The notes under the pieces: model-generated | Databases searched by the model: none | Seen by the model: only the letters and a program-made list of their open reading frames with translations | Told to the model about the DNA's origin: nothing | Translations under genes and position numbers: made by a program | Shown here: piece by piece, positions 8,107-15,148 of the stretch | Numbering within the stretch: position 1 is the first letter of the stretch | How the letters are laid out: each line of letters starts with the position of its first letter | Assembly: GCA_002780065.1 (NCBI GenBank) | Contig: PEWQ01000089.1 | Coordinates: 1-18,264, forward strand | DNA length: 18,264 nucleotides | Source: Candidatus Hydrogenedentes bacterium CG07_land_8_20_14_0_80_42_17 | GTDB lineage: Bacteria > UBA8481 | Reading direction: 5' to 3'

Positions 8107-8156
8107 AAAACTTTTGATTGAGATTTTTTCTGGCTTTCGTATTGTATATGTATGAA
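8107..8156 (+). repeat. 50-bp direct repeat, left copy (flanks MntA/HepT cassette)
   Basis: This 50-bp stretch is repeated at 8837-8886, exactly 730 bp downstream, with a single difference (T at 8149, G at 8879). The repeat begins with aaaacttttgattgag and ends with the ATG of the following gene plus two bases. It marks the left boundary of the toxin-antitoxin cassette. Confidence 0.95.
8118..8145 (+). promoter_or_regulatory. Candidate promoter inside left repeat, driving mntA-hepT
   Basis: TTGAGA (8118-8123) and TATTGT (8140-8145) are separated by 16 bp. A start 7 bases after the -10 would be 8152, the A of the mntA ATG, giving a leaderless mRNA. No Shine-Dalgarno lies upstream of that ATG. 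An alternative -10 is TGTATA at 8144-8149. Confidence 0.5.
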
Positions 8157-8466
8157 AGTTTCAAAATGCGAAGAAGTTATCGAAATTATTCTAAAAAACA
8201 AAAAAGAAATTCAAGAACTCGGAGTTGAACAATTACATATTTTCGGTTCAACAGCGCGAGGCAATTCAATGCCAGACAGCGATATAGATGTTCTTGTACG
8301 ATTTTCTGAAACTGTGCAGAATGGCAATTATTTCGAGGCATATTTACAGCTAAACCGCTTATTGGAAAATATTTTGAAGAACCGTGTCGATGTTGTCACT
8401 GAGACCGGCATAAAACCTCGTATTCGTCCTTATATTGAAAAGGATATGATCCTTGTCCTTGCGTGA
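8152..8466 (+). CDS. mntA: MNT-type nucleotidyltransferase antitoxin
   Basis: The 104-residue protein is a minimal nucleotidyltransferase of the MntA family. It carries the GSX10DXD motif: G32-S33 in FGSTARG and D44-I45-D46, plus a third acidic residue near D80 in RVDVVT. In characterised pairs MntA transfers AMP groups to a tyrosine of the HEPN toxin HepT and so neutralises it. The gene directly precedes and overlaps hepT by 14 nt, the usual two-gene order for many such loci. The ATG has no Shine-Dalgarno but lies at the predicted start site of the promoter within the 50-bp repeat. All three acidic residues are present, so it is probably active. Confidence 0.93.
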   Translation: MKVSKCEEVIEIILKNKKEIQELGVEQLHIFGSTARGNSMPDSDIDVLVRFSETVQNGNYFEAYLQLNRLLENILKNRVDVVTETGIKPRIRPYIEKDMILVLA

Positions 8467-8785
8467 TCCAATAGTTTTATTAGATGATATACGTGAGGCA
8501 TGCAATTTGATTATCAAATACAAGGGTAACAGTTCATTCGATAATTTCACCGCTGATACTCGCACAGTTCATGCAATTCTATACAACTTCCAAGTCATCG
8601 GTGAAGCGGCAAATCGCTTATCTGAAGATATTCGAAAAAAATATCATAACATCAAATGGGCTGACATTATCGCTTTTCGTAATATTGTCGTTCATGAATA
8701 TTTCGGTATTGACTTGCGAATTGTTTATCAAATAGCAACAATAAATGTTCCTGAATTGCTCGAAAAACTTAAAAATATTCGATAG
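8453..8785 (+). CDS. hepT: HepT-like HEPN-domain toxin (ribonuclease)
   Basis: This 110-residue, mainly helical protein has the HEPN catalytic signature RX4HXY as R76-NIVV-H81-E-Y83. HepT toxins use R and H for RNA cleavage, and the tyrosine is the site AMPylated by MntA in studied systems. The start is a TTG at 8453, giving an N-terminus with the RDPIVLLDDI segment typical of the family, with AAGGAT at 8439-8444 as a Shine-Dalgarno 8 nt upstream. A second TTG at 8459 is possible. It overlaps mntA by 14 nt, implying coupled synthesis. The active-site motif is intact, so nothing suggests a dead toxin. Confidence 0.92.
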   Translation: MSLRDPIVLLDDIREACNLIIKYKGNSSFDNFTADTRTVHAILYNFQVIGEAANRLSEDIRKKYHNIKWADIIAFRNIVVHEYFGIDLRIVYQIATINVPELLEKLKNIR

Positions 8786-8836
8786 ATATTTTACTTCGCA
8801 CCAAAACTTCCAGAAAATAAAAAGAAACTTCTTTTC

Positions 8837-8886
8837 AAAACTTTTGATTGAGATTTTTTCTGGCTTTCGTATTGTATAGGTATGAA
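8837..8886 (+). repeat. 50-bp direct repeat, right copy
   Basis: This copy matches 8107-8156 at 49 of 50 positions. It overlaps the first five bases of the PEGA lipoprotein gene. Recombination between the copies would delete 730 bp holding mntA and hepT and leave one repeat upstream of the lipoprotein gene. The preceding gap (8786-8836) holds only a weak A/T hairpin (8820-8825 with 8830-8835). Confidence 0.95.
8848..8875 (+). promoter_or_regulatory. Candidate promoter inside right repeat, driving the PEGA lipoprotein gene
   Basis: TTGAGA at 8848-8853 and TATTGT at 8870-8875 are spaced 16 bp as in the left copy. The expected start, 8882, is the A of the next ATG, and no Shine-Dalgarno is visible. 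This again suggests a leaderless transcript. Confidence 0.5.
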
Positions 8887-10453
8887 TTTGAAACGTTATG
8901 ATAATTCTTCTCGGCCAAATTTTCTGATTCGATTTTTATTTTCATCAGCTATTATAATTCTTTTTACCTCATGCACGCCCGCTCGATTCTCGATTTATTC
9001 CAGACCCGGAGGTTCAGAGGTTTACTTAGACAATCAATTTGTCGCTCGAACCGTTAACGAAGTCACACCTGTAAAGATCGAGGTGCAAGGCGGCGAACAT
9101 TCAATTCGTGTTTTACGAGAAGGTTTTAATCCTTGGGAACGAACTGTAAAAGCCATAATTAATCGAGATGTTCCTGTTATGGCTGATCTGGCTCCTATTC
9201 CCCCGCAGCCGCCATACATACCGATCGGCTCAATGGAAATTCACACTCGTCAGAATGGTGTCAGACTTTATCTCAACGAAAAAATAATTGGTTCCACAAA
9301 ACAAGACGGAACACCGGTCGCTATCTCGGATATGTCTCCGGGCACATATTTTGTCAAAGCTGAAAAAGACGGATATGAAGCAATCGAAGAACGCTACAGC
9401 GTCTTCGCTAATCAAACAACTCGCGTAAATATTTCTTTAGTTCCGATGAAGCCTTATTATTGTTACCCTAACAATGACGATTTATTGAGGCAGACAACAA
9501 TACGCACAGTTCGAGGCATAGCAAATCTTCCGGGAATGCGTTCCAACAAATCTATTGCAGTCGTAAATCTTTCCGGCGATGGAGACGATTCTCTGCGCGC
9601 TCTTGTCGAAGACGCAATCATTGCGGAACTTGCAAGCAAAGGTCGCGTTGTTGCTGAACGCGAAGATCATCTTCTAGTCAGAATTGCAAATGAAGCCGCG
9701 CGAGGCGATTCTATAACGCTCGATCTTCTCACCTCACACGGAGGTCGCGAACGCCCGTTTCTTTACGACGCTCGAATGAAAACTTTTTCAGACGCCGCAA
9801 TGATGGTAACGGAAAATAAAGATGGAGTTACCAATCAAATGCTGATTCGTGATCTCTCTAATCCGCCTGAAGCTAAAATTCCTTCTGCGGACCAGATTCT
9901 AGGATACAAGATTGTAGAAAAAACTTTGCGCGTTGATCTCAGCGAACAGCCGCAAGACAATGAAAAGATGCTTCGGAGAGAATCCATCATGCGTCTGTAT
10001 GTTCGTTTGATTGACGCAAGAACCGGTGTAGTTCAGTGGGCAGAGCGTTTCGAGGCGTCTCTTGTCGACAGAGTTCCGCAAAGAATTTATCGCTGGCTCG
10101 AAAATCCGCCGACAAGATATTACGCTTACGACTTGAACAAACAGACGCCTGATGACGATTCAAATCTGTCTTCCGACTCACTTGCAACTATTTCAATATT
10201 GGCGCCGGCCGATCTCGAACGCATGAAAGACCGCGACGCGCTCTTTTGGTACTACCGCAACATCGGAGAATCTTATCTCAGAGCAGGAAGGTTTGATGAT
10301 GCGATTCGTCTGCTCGGAGAGGCAATTATTTTGAGACCCGATGATTACGAAGCAAAAATGTTTTATGCTGATGCGAAGTTAAAAAGCGGTGATTTAAACG
10401 GAGCCAACAAAGCGTATCTCGACGCATTCAGGACATTGACAAAATCACAATGA
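8882..10453 (+). CDS. Lipoprotein with two PEGA domains, CsgG-like region and C-terminal TPR
   Basis: The 523-residue protein starts with a signal peptide (hydrophobic 18-30) ending in LFTSC, with C31 as the likely lipid anchor. Two PEGA domains follow (about 35-103 and 117-187), with the typical SxPGGSEVYLDN and GTPVAISDMSPGTYFVKAE patterns. These are beta-rich modules common in surface and periplasmic proteins. Residues about 222-395 resemble CsgG/TolB-like outer-membrane factors (KSIAVVNLSG, a VVAERE strand, then LYVRLIDARTGVVQWAERFE). The end (about 455-520) looks like one to two TPR repeats. It probably acts at the cell envelope as an assembly or scaffold lipoprotein, but no specific function can be assigned. 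Its start codon is inside the right 50-bp repeat. The stop overlaps the comM Shine-Dalgarno by two bases, so the two may be co-transcribed. Confidence 0.82.
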   Translation: MNLKRYDNSSRPNFLIRFLFSSAIIILFTSCTPARFSIYSRPGGSEVYLDNQFVARTVNEVTPVKIEVQGGEHSIRVLREGFNPWERTVKAIINRDVPVMADLAPIPPQPPYIPIGSMEIHTRQNGVRLYLNEKIIGSTKQDGTPVAISDMSPGTYFVKAEKDGYEAIEERYSVFANQTTRVNISLVPMKPYYCYPNNDDLLRQTTIRTVRGIANLPGMRSNKSIAVVNLSGDGDDSLRALVEDAIIAELASKGRVVAEREDHLLVRIANEAARGDSITLDLLTSHGGRERPFLYDARMKTFSDAAMMVTENKDGVTNQMLIRDLSNPPEAKIPSADQILGYKIVEKTLRVDLSEQPQDNEKMLRRESIMRLYVRLIDARTGVVQWAERFEASLVDRVPQRIYRWLENPPTRYYAYDLNKQTPDDDSNLSSDSLATISILAPADLERMKDRDALFWYYRNIGESYLRAGRFDDAIRLLGEAIILRPDDYEAKMFYADAKLKSGDLNGANKAYLDAFRTLTKSQ

Positions 10454-10463
10454 GGAGACGTGC

Positions 10464-11990
10464 TTGACTTCTTCCGGTATTGCCCGATGTTATGCCGCTG
10501 TCTTGAATGGAATAGAAGCGGTAAATATCGATGTCGAGGTGGATATAGGAAGAGGACTACCCGGAATAAAACTTGTTGGACTGCCTTCCCCAAGCGTAAA
10601 AGAATCGGAGGAGAGGGTTCGAGCCGCGATTCGGCGTTCAGGGTTCGACTGGTCGCGTCGACGAATAACAGTTAATCTTGCTCCTGCGGATATAAAAAAG
10701 GAAGGCTCTGCGCTCGATCTTCCGATAGCACTCGGAATTCTTGCAGCATCAGGAGAAGTCATTCCTGATTCTCTCAAAGGATGGCTGATACTTGGAGAAC
10801 TATCTCTTGACGGCACAGTTAGGCCTATTCGCGGCGCGCTGAATTATTCTATCCTCGCCAGAGAACGAAAAATTTCAAAGATGATACTTCCGTTTGAAAA
10901 CGCCAGAGAAGCCGCACTATGTCACGATGTGGATGTATTTGCAGCTAAAACTCTTTCTGAAGCAATTTCGATTTTAAAAGACGGCGGGAAACCGGTTGAA
11001 CCGACCGAGTTCGTTGAAGAAGAAAAAAATGAATTTGATTTTTCAGAGGTGCGGGGACTTGAGTCTCAGCGGCGTGCAGTTCTTATTGCCGCCGCGGGCG
11101 GGCATAATATTTTGATGATAGGGCCGCCAGGATCAGGGAAGACAATGATCTCACGAAGAATTCCGAGTATCCTTCCGAACCTAACTTTCGATGAAGCAAT
11201 CGAGATGCTTCGTGTTCATTCATCAGCTGGGCTTACCAAAGATGGAGTTATTTCCATGCGGCCTTCATTCCGCGCACCGCATCATTCCATCTCTTCAGTC
11301 GGACTTATCGGAGGAGGCAACCCGCTTCGTCCGGGCGAAATATCCATTGCACATCGTGGAATACTTTTTTTGGACGAATTTCCTGAATTCCGCAGAGAGC
11401 TTCTCGAAGCTCTTCGTCAGCCGCTGGAAGACGGATATGTGACCGTCACACGAGCAAGAGGAAGTTCAAAATTTCCGACAAGGTTTATGCTGGTAGCGGC
11501 AATGAATCCCTGTCCGTGCGGACACCTTGGGTCGCAACTGCCTTGCACATGCGCTCCGTCAGCCGTCATGAAATACCATCAGCGTATTTCGGGGCCGCTT
11601 CTGGATCGTATCGATATTCATCTCGAAGTTCCCCGCCGGCCGTTTGCAGAGACGAGCGCAAAAGAAGATGGAGAGTCCTCAGCTTCAATGAGAGAAACCG
11701 TAACTGCCGCGCGCAAAAGACAACTTATTCGTTATTCTAAATTGAAAGATAAAACCAACGCTTCAATTTCAGGAAAAGCCTTGAGAGCAGTCGCCAAACT
11801 TAAACCATCAGCGCGAACTCTTCTTGAGAATGCAGTGGACAAACTGGAATTGTCAACTCGCGCGGCCGAGAAAATAACTCGCATTGCACTCACTATCGCT
11901 GATCTCGATAATCGAGAAATAATTAATGATTTCGATATTGCCGAAGCAGTCGGATACAGGCTGCTTGATAGGCGCTATCTCTCTGCATAA
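10464..11990 (+). CDS. comM: ComM/YifB family Mg-chelatase-like AAA+ ATPase
   Basis: The 508-residue protein has the standard ComM layout. An N-terminal Lon-protease-like ChlI domain (about 1-175; VEVDIGRGLPGIKLVGLP, GALDLPIAL-type segment) is followed by an AAA+ core with Walker A GPPGSGKT at 220-227 and Walker B LFLDE at 301-305. A CPCG-x7-CTC cysteine cluster (C350, C352, C361, C363) and the C-terminal Mg-chelatase domain complete it. In naturally transformable bacteria ComM is a hexameric helicase that drives branch migration during integration of incoming DNA. It is also widespread in species not known to be competent. The TTG start at 10464 is chosen because GAGGAG (10452-10457) lies 6 nt upstream and it yields the family N-terminus. 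It starts 10 nt after the lipoprotein gene and ends 6 nt before the next. Confidence 0.93.
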   Translation: MTSSGIARCYAAVLNGIEAVNIDVEVDIGRGLPGIKLVGLPSPSVKESEERVRAAIRRSGFDWSRRRITVNLAPADIKKEGSALDLPIALGILAASGEVIPDSLKGWLILGELSLDGTVRPIRGALNYSILARERKISKMILPFENAREAALCHDVDVFAAKTLSEAISILKDGGKPVEPTEFVEEEKNEFDFSEVRGLESQRRAVLIAAAGGHNILMIGPPGSGKTMISRRIPSILPNLTFDEAIEMLRVHSSAGLTKDGVISMRPSFRAPHHSISSVGLIGGGNPLRPGEISIAHRGILFLDEFPEFRRELLEALRQPLEDGYVTVTRARGSSKFPTRFMLVAAMNPCPCGHLGSQLPCTCAPSAVMKYHQRISGPLLDRIDIHLEVPRRPFAETSAKEDGESSASMRETVTAARKRQLIRYSKLKDKTNASISGKALRAVAKLKPSARTLLENAVDKLELSTRAAEKITRIALTIADLDNREIINDFDIAEAVGYRLLDRRYLSA

Positions 11991-11996
11991 ATAATT

Positions 11997-13889
11997 ATGG
12001 ATACTTCGCTTCTCGAACTTCAGGCATTCACCGGATTGAATCTGTCGTCAAGAACAGAATTTATTGAGAAAGGAAAGATTTCGTCTCATAAACGCGGAAC
12101 TGTTTTTTTATACGAAGGCAAACGCGCTGAAAATTTCTTTGTGCTTCTCTCCGGAACTCTCTCTATTCTTCGAAAGGGAAAAGTCGTTGGCAGAATTCAA
12201 CGCGGAGGTTCGTTCGGAAGATTGAGTCTCATAACCGGTGCGCCTTCTCTAATATCTGTCACAGTTCGGCATGACTCAAAAATACTTGCTGTTCCCGGAT
12301 TCATATTTCAGCGCGCCTTTATTTCTCAAACAGAATTTTCTTCTTTCATACTCAAAGATATTTCGAACCGTCTTAATGAAATAGCATCAGCGCCTGAAGT
12401 ATTTCCAAAAACTGTCACATCGATCTATTCATACGCGGACGGCGCTGGAAAAACAATTCTTGCATTGAGCCTTGCGGAATCGCTCAAAAGAGAAACTAAA
12501 GATGAAATTCTGCTTATCAATGTTGCAGTCGAAAGAAAACGCTTTGATGAACAGCTAGGATTTTTGAAGCCTTTACCGCTAATAGATATGAAAGACGCCG
12601 AACTTCATCTTGATACTCTGCTAACTGCAATTCAAAGGCATGAATCAGGATTCTATGTTATGAGAATTTCTCACGACTCCGCGATTAAATCCGATGCAGA
12701 CTCAATTGCGCCCCTTTTATCAGCTCTGTCTCAGAGATTTAAGAGAATCATCATCGATCTGCCTTCTCTAAATAATACTGTCGTCACAAAATTTCTTCAG
12801 AATTCAGATCTGTGCCTAATGCTGCTAAAACCGTTATCAAACGAGATAAAAGGAACTGCAAAAACACTGCGTGAAATTCCTATAGCATCAAAAATTATTA
12901 TTACGCGGTGCGCATCAATGAACGCTGAAAAAATTTCTGAAATCGAATCGCAATTAGAAACATCTGCCGCTGAAGTTCTTGAAGAGTTTTCTGAAATACG
13001 TTCTGAAAGTTACAATAGAAGTGTTAGCCGCATTGCTAGATTGATTGCCGATAAATTGAAAGGTGTTGCATTATCGAGCGGCGCCGCGAGAGGGCTTGCT
13101 CACATCGGCGCTATCCGTTTTTTTGAAGAGATTGATTTCGTTCCGGACTATATTTCCGGAACTTCAATGGGCGCTTTGATAGCAACTCTATGGGCAATGG
13201 GAAGCTCTGCAAATCTCCTTTCAGAAATTGCAAAAGGATTGCGAAATTCAGAGCTGTTTCCTATTCGCGACATTTCGATTCCGCCCTCGCCTGGACTTGT
13301 CAGAGGAAAAAGAGCCGAAAAATATCTCAATGAGTTATTCGGCAATAAAACTTTCTTTGATCTTTTCATACCTATAAGAATAATTGCGGCGGATATAGAT
13401 TCAGGTGCTATGAAAATATTCGATCGCGGAAAATTATTTGATGCAGTGCGAGCATCAATATCGATACCTGGGTTGTTCCCGCCGTATGTAATTGGAAAAA
13501 ATCGATACATAGACGGAGCCGTTGTCGATCCAATACCTGTATCGGCATTAAGAAATCTTGGAGTATCAAAAATAGTTGCTGTAAACGCTGTACCTCCGTC
13601 AATATCTGATACGAATTTTAGTCCAACCGAAATTAACAATTCAAAAATTAGTTTCTGGAAAAAATTGATCGGTTATACGGATTTTTTTGTGCCCGAAATT
13701 CTTGATGTCGTCATTAATGCAATTCAGTTTATGGAATCCAGACTTGCTGAAGACTCAGCACGAGGAGCAGATGTTGTGATCCGTCCTTTTGTATCAGAAT
13801 TAAAGTGGTCCGACTTTGATAAAGCCGAACGTTTTATTGAAGAGGGATATCGTGCCGCCAAAATAAGAAAAGATTTATTAAAAAACTAG
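11997..13889 (+). CDS. Patatin-like phospholipase with N-terminal cNMP-binding-like and central MinD/ParA-like P-loop domains
   Basis: This 630-residue protein has three parts. Residues about 15-130 form a cyclic-nucleotide-binding-type beta-roll, but the phosphate-binding cassette reads FGRLSLITGAPSLISV, lacking the usual Glu and Arg, so ligand binding is doubtful. Residues about 138-350 resemble a MinD/ParA P-loop NTPase with ADGAGKT (147-153) and RIIIDLP as Walker B; the deviant-Walker signature lysine is replaced by alanine. Residues about 355-630 form a patatin/RssA-type hydrolase with oxyanion loop SSGAARG (360-366), nucleophile S390 in GTSMG and catalytic D506 in DGA. It likely hydrolyses lipid acyl esters at the membrane, with N-terminal parts regulating it. 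It begins 6 nt after comM without a clear Shine-Dalgarno. Its physiological substrate is unknown. Confidence 0.87.
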   Translation: MDTSLLELQAFTGLNLSSRTEFIEKGKISSHKRGTVFLYEGKRAENFFVLLSGTLSILRKGKVVGRIQRGGSFGRLSLITGAPSLISVTVRHDSKILAVPGFIFQRAFISQTEFSSFILKDISNRLNEIASAPEVFPKTVTSIYSYADGAGKTILALSLAESLKRETKDEILLINVAVERKRFDEQLGFLKPLPLIDMKDAELHLDTLLTAIQRHESGFYVMRISHDSAIKSDADSIAPLLSALSQRFKRIIIDLPSLNNTVVTKFLQNSDLCLMLLKPLSNEIKGTAKTLREIPIASKIIITRCASMNAEKISEIESQLETSAAEVLEEFSEIRSESYNRSVSRIARLIADKLKGVALSSGAARGLAHIGAIRFFEEIDFVPDYISGTSMGALIATLWAMGSSANLLSEIAKGLRNSELFPIRDISIPPSPGLVRGKRAEKYLNELFGNKTFFDLFIPIRIIAADIDSGAMKIFDRGKLFDAVRASISIPGLFPPYVIGKNRYIDGAVVDPIPVSALRNLGVSKIVAVNAVPPSISDTNFSPTEINNSKISFWKKLIGYTDFFVPEILDVVINAIQFMESRLAEDSARGADVVIRPFVSELKWSDFDKAERFIEEGYRAAKIRKDLLKN

Positions 13890-13908
13890 TTCTGTGCTAT
13901 AAAATGAA

Positions 13909-13945
13909 ATACCTTATTAAATAGGTATATGAAATAAACATACCT
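13909..13945 (+). repeat. ATACCT/AGGTAT inverted repeats upstream of aroB
   Basis: ATACCT (13909-13914), AGGTAT (13923-13928) and ATACCT (13940-13945) lie in the 92-nt gap before aroB. Adjacent pairs can form alternative 6-bp stems. They could be an operator or alternative leader structures, but the stems are short and AT-rich. Confidence 0.35.
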
Positions 13946-13968
13946 AATTGATATTGGTCGCTCATTAT

Positions 13969-13974
13969 GGAGGT
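13969..13974 (+). promoter_or_regulatory. Shine-Dalgarno that sets the aroB start
   Basis: GGAGGT at 13969-13974 lies 7 nt before TTG 13982. It overlaps the upstream ATG at 13967, which therefore cannot be its start. This makes the TTG the preferred initiation codon. Confidence 0.75.
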
Positions 13975-13981
13975 ATGCAAA

Positions 13982-15085
13982 TTGAAGAAGATAAGGATGA
14001 AAATTGAGGGTGAAAGAGGTTATGACATTCTTGTTGGACATAATATTCTCCATAAGATTGGTCAGCACATAAAACCCCTTCATTTGGGCAATAGCGCATT
14101 CATAATCACAAGTCCTACGATAGGTAAACTCTACCTTAAGCCTTTGGTTCAAGGATTGAAAAGCGCAGGTTTCAAAAATATCCAAACAAATCTTGTTCCA
14201 GATGGAGAAAAATTTAAAAGTTTCTCTTCGTATCAACGTCTGATGGGGCAGATGTTGAAATTTAGCGGCAACGGTGAAAAGAAAATATTTATTATCAATA
14301 TGGGCGGCGGCGTGATTGGAGATCTTGGAGGTTTTGTTGCGGCAACTTTTAAAAGAGGAACTGATTATATTCAAGTCCCTACTACATTGCTGGCATTTGT
14401 GGATTGCGGGATCGGCGGAAAAACAGGAATTGATTTTAATGGCGTAAAAAACATAGTCGGAGCATTTCACCAACCAAAATTAGTTTATGCTGACCTAAGC
14501 CTTCTCAAAACTCTCAACAAGAGAGAAATGAAATCCGGCTTTGCAGAAGTTGTTAAATATGGAGTCATTCACTCTCCAACATTCTTTGAATTTATCGAGA
14601 ATAATATCGATAAAGTTTTTTCTTTGGATAAGAAAGTGATTGAGCAAATTGCAGTTCAATCCTATTCAATAAAGGCTGATATTGTCAGAAAGGATGAGTT
14701 TGATACCAAAGGTATAAGAATGCAGTTGAATTATGGGCACACTATCGGACATGCGGTAGAGTCTGCATCTAGATATGCGTACAGACATGGAGAAGCAATT
14801 TCACTCGGCATGGTATGCGCAAATGACATCGCAGTAAAATTGGGTATATTAGAAAAGGACACGAGCGCAAGAATAGAAAGCCTGCTAATCAAGATTGGTT
14901 TGCCGGTCAGAATAAAAAATCACAATATTGATGAAATAATGAATTTTTTCTGGCGTGATAAGAAATTTGTCAACGGAAAAAATCGTTTCGTAATGGCTAC
15001 GAAAATTGGCAAGACAAAAATTATAGAGGATATTCAAGCTCGAATTATTACGGATGTTATCAGAAACCGATTCAGTTCAATTTAA
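13982..15085 (+). CDS. aroB: 3-Dehydroquinate synthase
   Basis: The 367-residue enzyme converts DAHP to 3-dehydroquinate, step two of the shikimate pathway, using NAD+ and a divalent metal in the cytosol. Motifs are the NAD-binding GGGVIGDLGGFVAATFKRG (about 108-126), VPTTLL followed by VDCGIGGKTGID, KNIVGAFHQP, the K-Y-G-V-I segment and the metal-ligand region NYGHTIGHAVES. The usual sequence after the threonines is closer to VDSSVGGKTG, so Cys and Gly here are slightly divergent. The TTG at 13982 is preferred over ATG 13967 because of the Shine-Dalgarno position; ATG 13997 is another possibility. The gene stands alone, with no other shikimate gene in the window, after a gap with inverted repeats. 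A secondary-metabolism relative of DHQ synthase is possible but less likely. Confidence 0.88.
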   Translation: MKKIRMKIEGERGYDILVGHNILHKIGQHIKPLHLGNSAFIITSPTIGKLYLKPLVQGLKSAGFKNIQTNLVPDGEKFKSFSSYQRLMGQMLKFSGNGEKKIFIINMGGGVIGDLGGFVAATFKRGTDYIQVPTTLLAFVDCGIGGKTGIDFNGVKNIVGAFHQPKLVYADLSLLKTLNKREMKSGFAEVVKYGVIHSPTFFEFIENNIDKVFSLDKKVIEQIAVQSYSIKADIVRKDEFDTKGIRMQLNYGHTIGHAVESASRYAYRHGEAISLGMVCANDIAVKLGILEKDTSARIESLLIKIGLPVRIKNHNIDEIMNFFWRDKKFVNGKNRFVMATKIGKTKIIEDIQARIITDVIRNRFSSI

Positions 15086-15148
15086 TATCACAATCAATCG
15101 TTATTTTTTCTCTTATTAACAAAAATTAAATGAGATAAACTAACTTTT

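Larger units (their letters stand above)
8015..8155 (+). pseudogene. Truncated heavy-metal-associated (HMA) domain ORF, 46 codons
   Basis: From ATG 8015 the frame encodes MPTIVLEIKGMTCVKCATRV and 26 further residues. The first strand and GMTCVKC metal-binding loop followed by a helix start are the hallmark of CopZ/Atx1-type HMA domains. The expected further strands and second helix are absent: after about residue 23 the sequence no longer looks like HMA. From codon 31 on, the frame reads through the 50-bp direct repeat and ends at a TGA (8153-8155) overlapping the mntA ATG as ATGA. A full HMA domain has about 65-70 residues. The best explanation is a copper-chaperone-like gene broken when the island formed. 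A functional short metal-binding peptide cannot be excluded. No Shine-Dalgarno precedes it. Confidence 0.6.

Noticed and set aside
8107-8886. Composite transposon or insertion sequence explaining the 50-bp repeats
   Set aside because: No transposase or terminal inverted repeats are present, and the repeats are direct and contain gene starts.
13148-13639. 163-codon minus-strand open frame in the patatin region
   Set aside because: It mirrors the codon structure of the well-supported patatin domain on the other strand and shows no protein-like motif.
13886-14473. 195-codon open frame on the minus strand over the start of aroB
   Set aside because: It is antisense to a gene with strong family motifs, its protein is Cys/His/Asn-rich low-quality sequence with no recognisable domain, and it has no supporting start signal.
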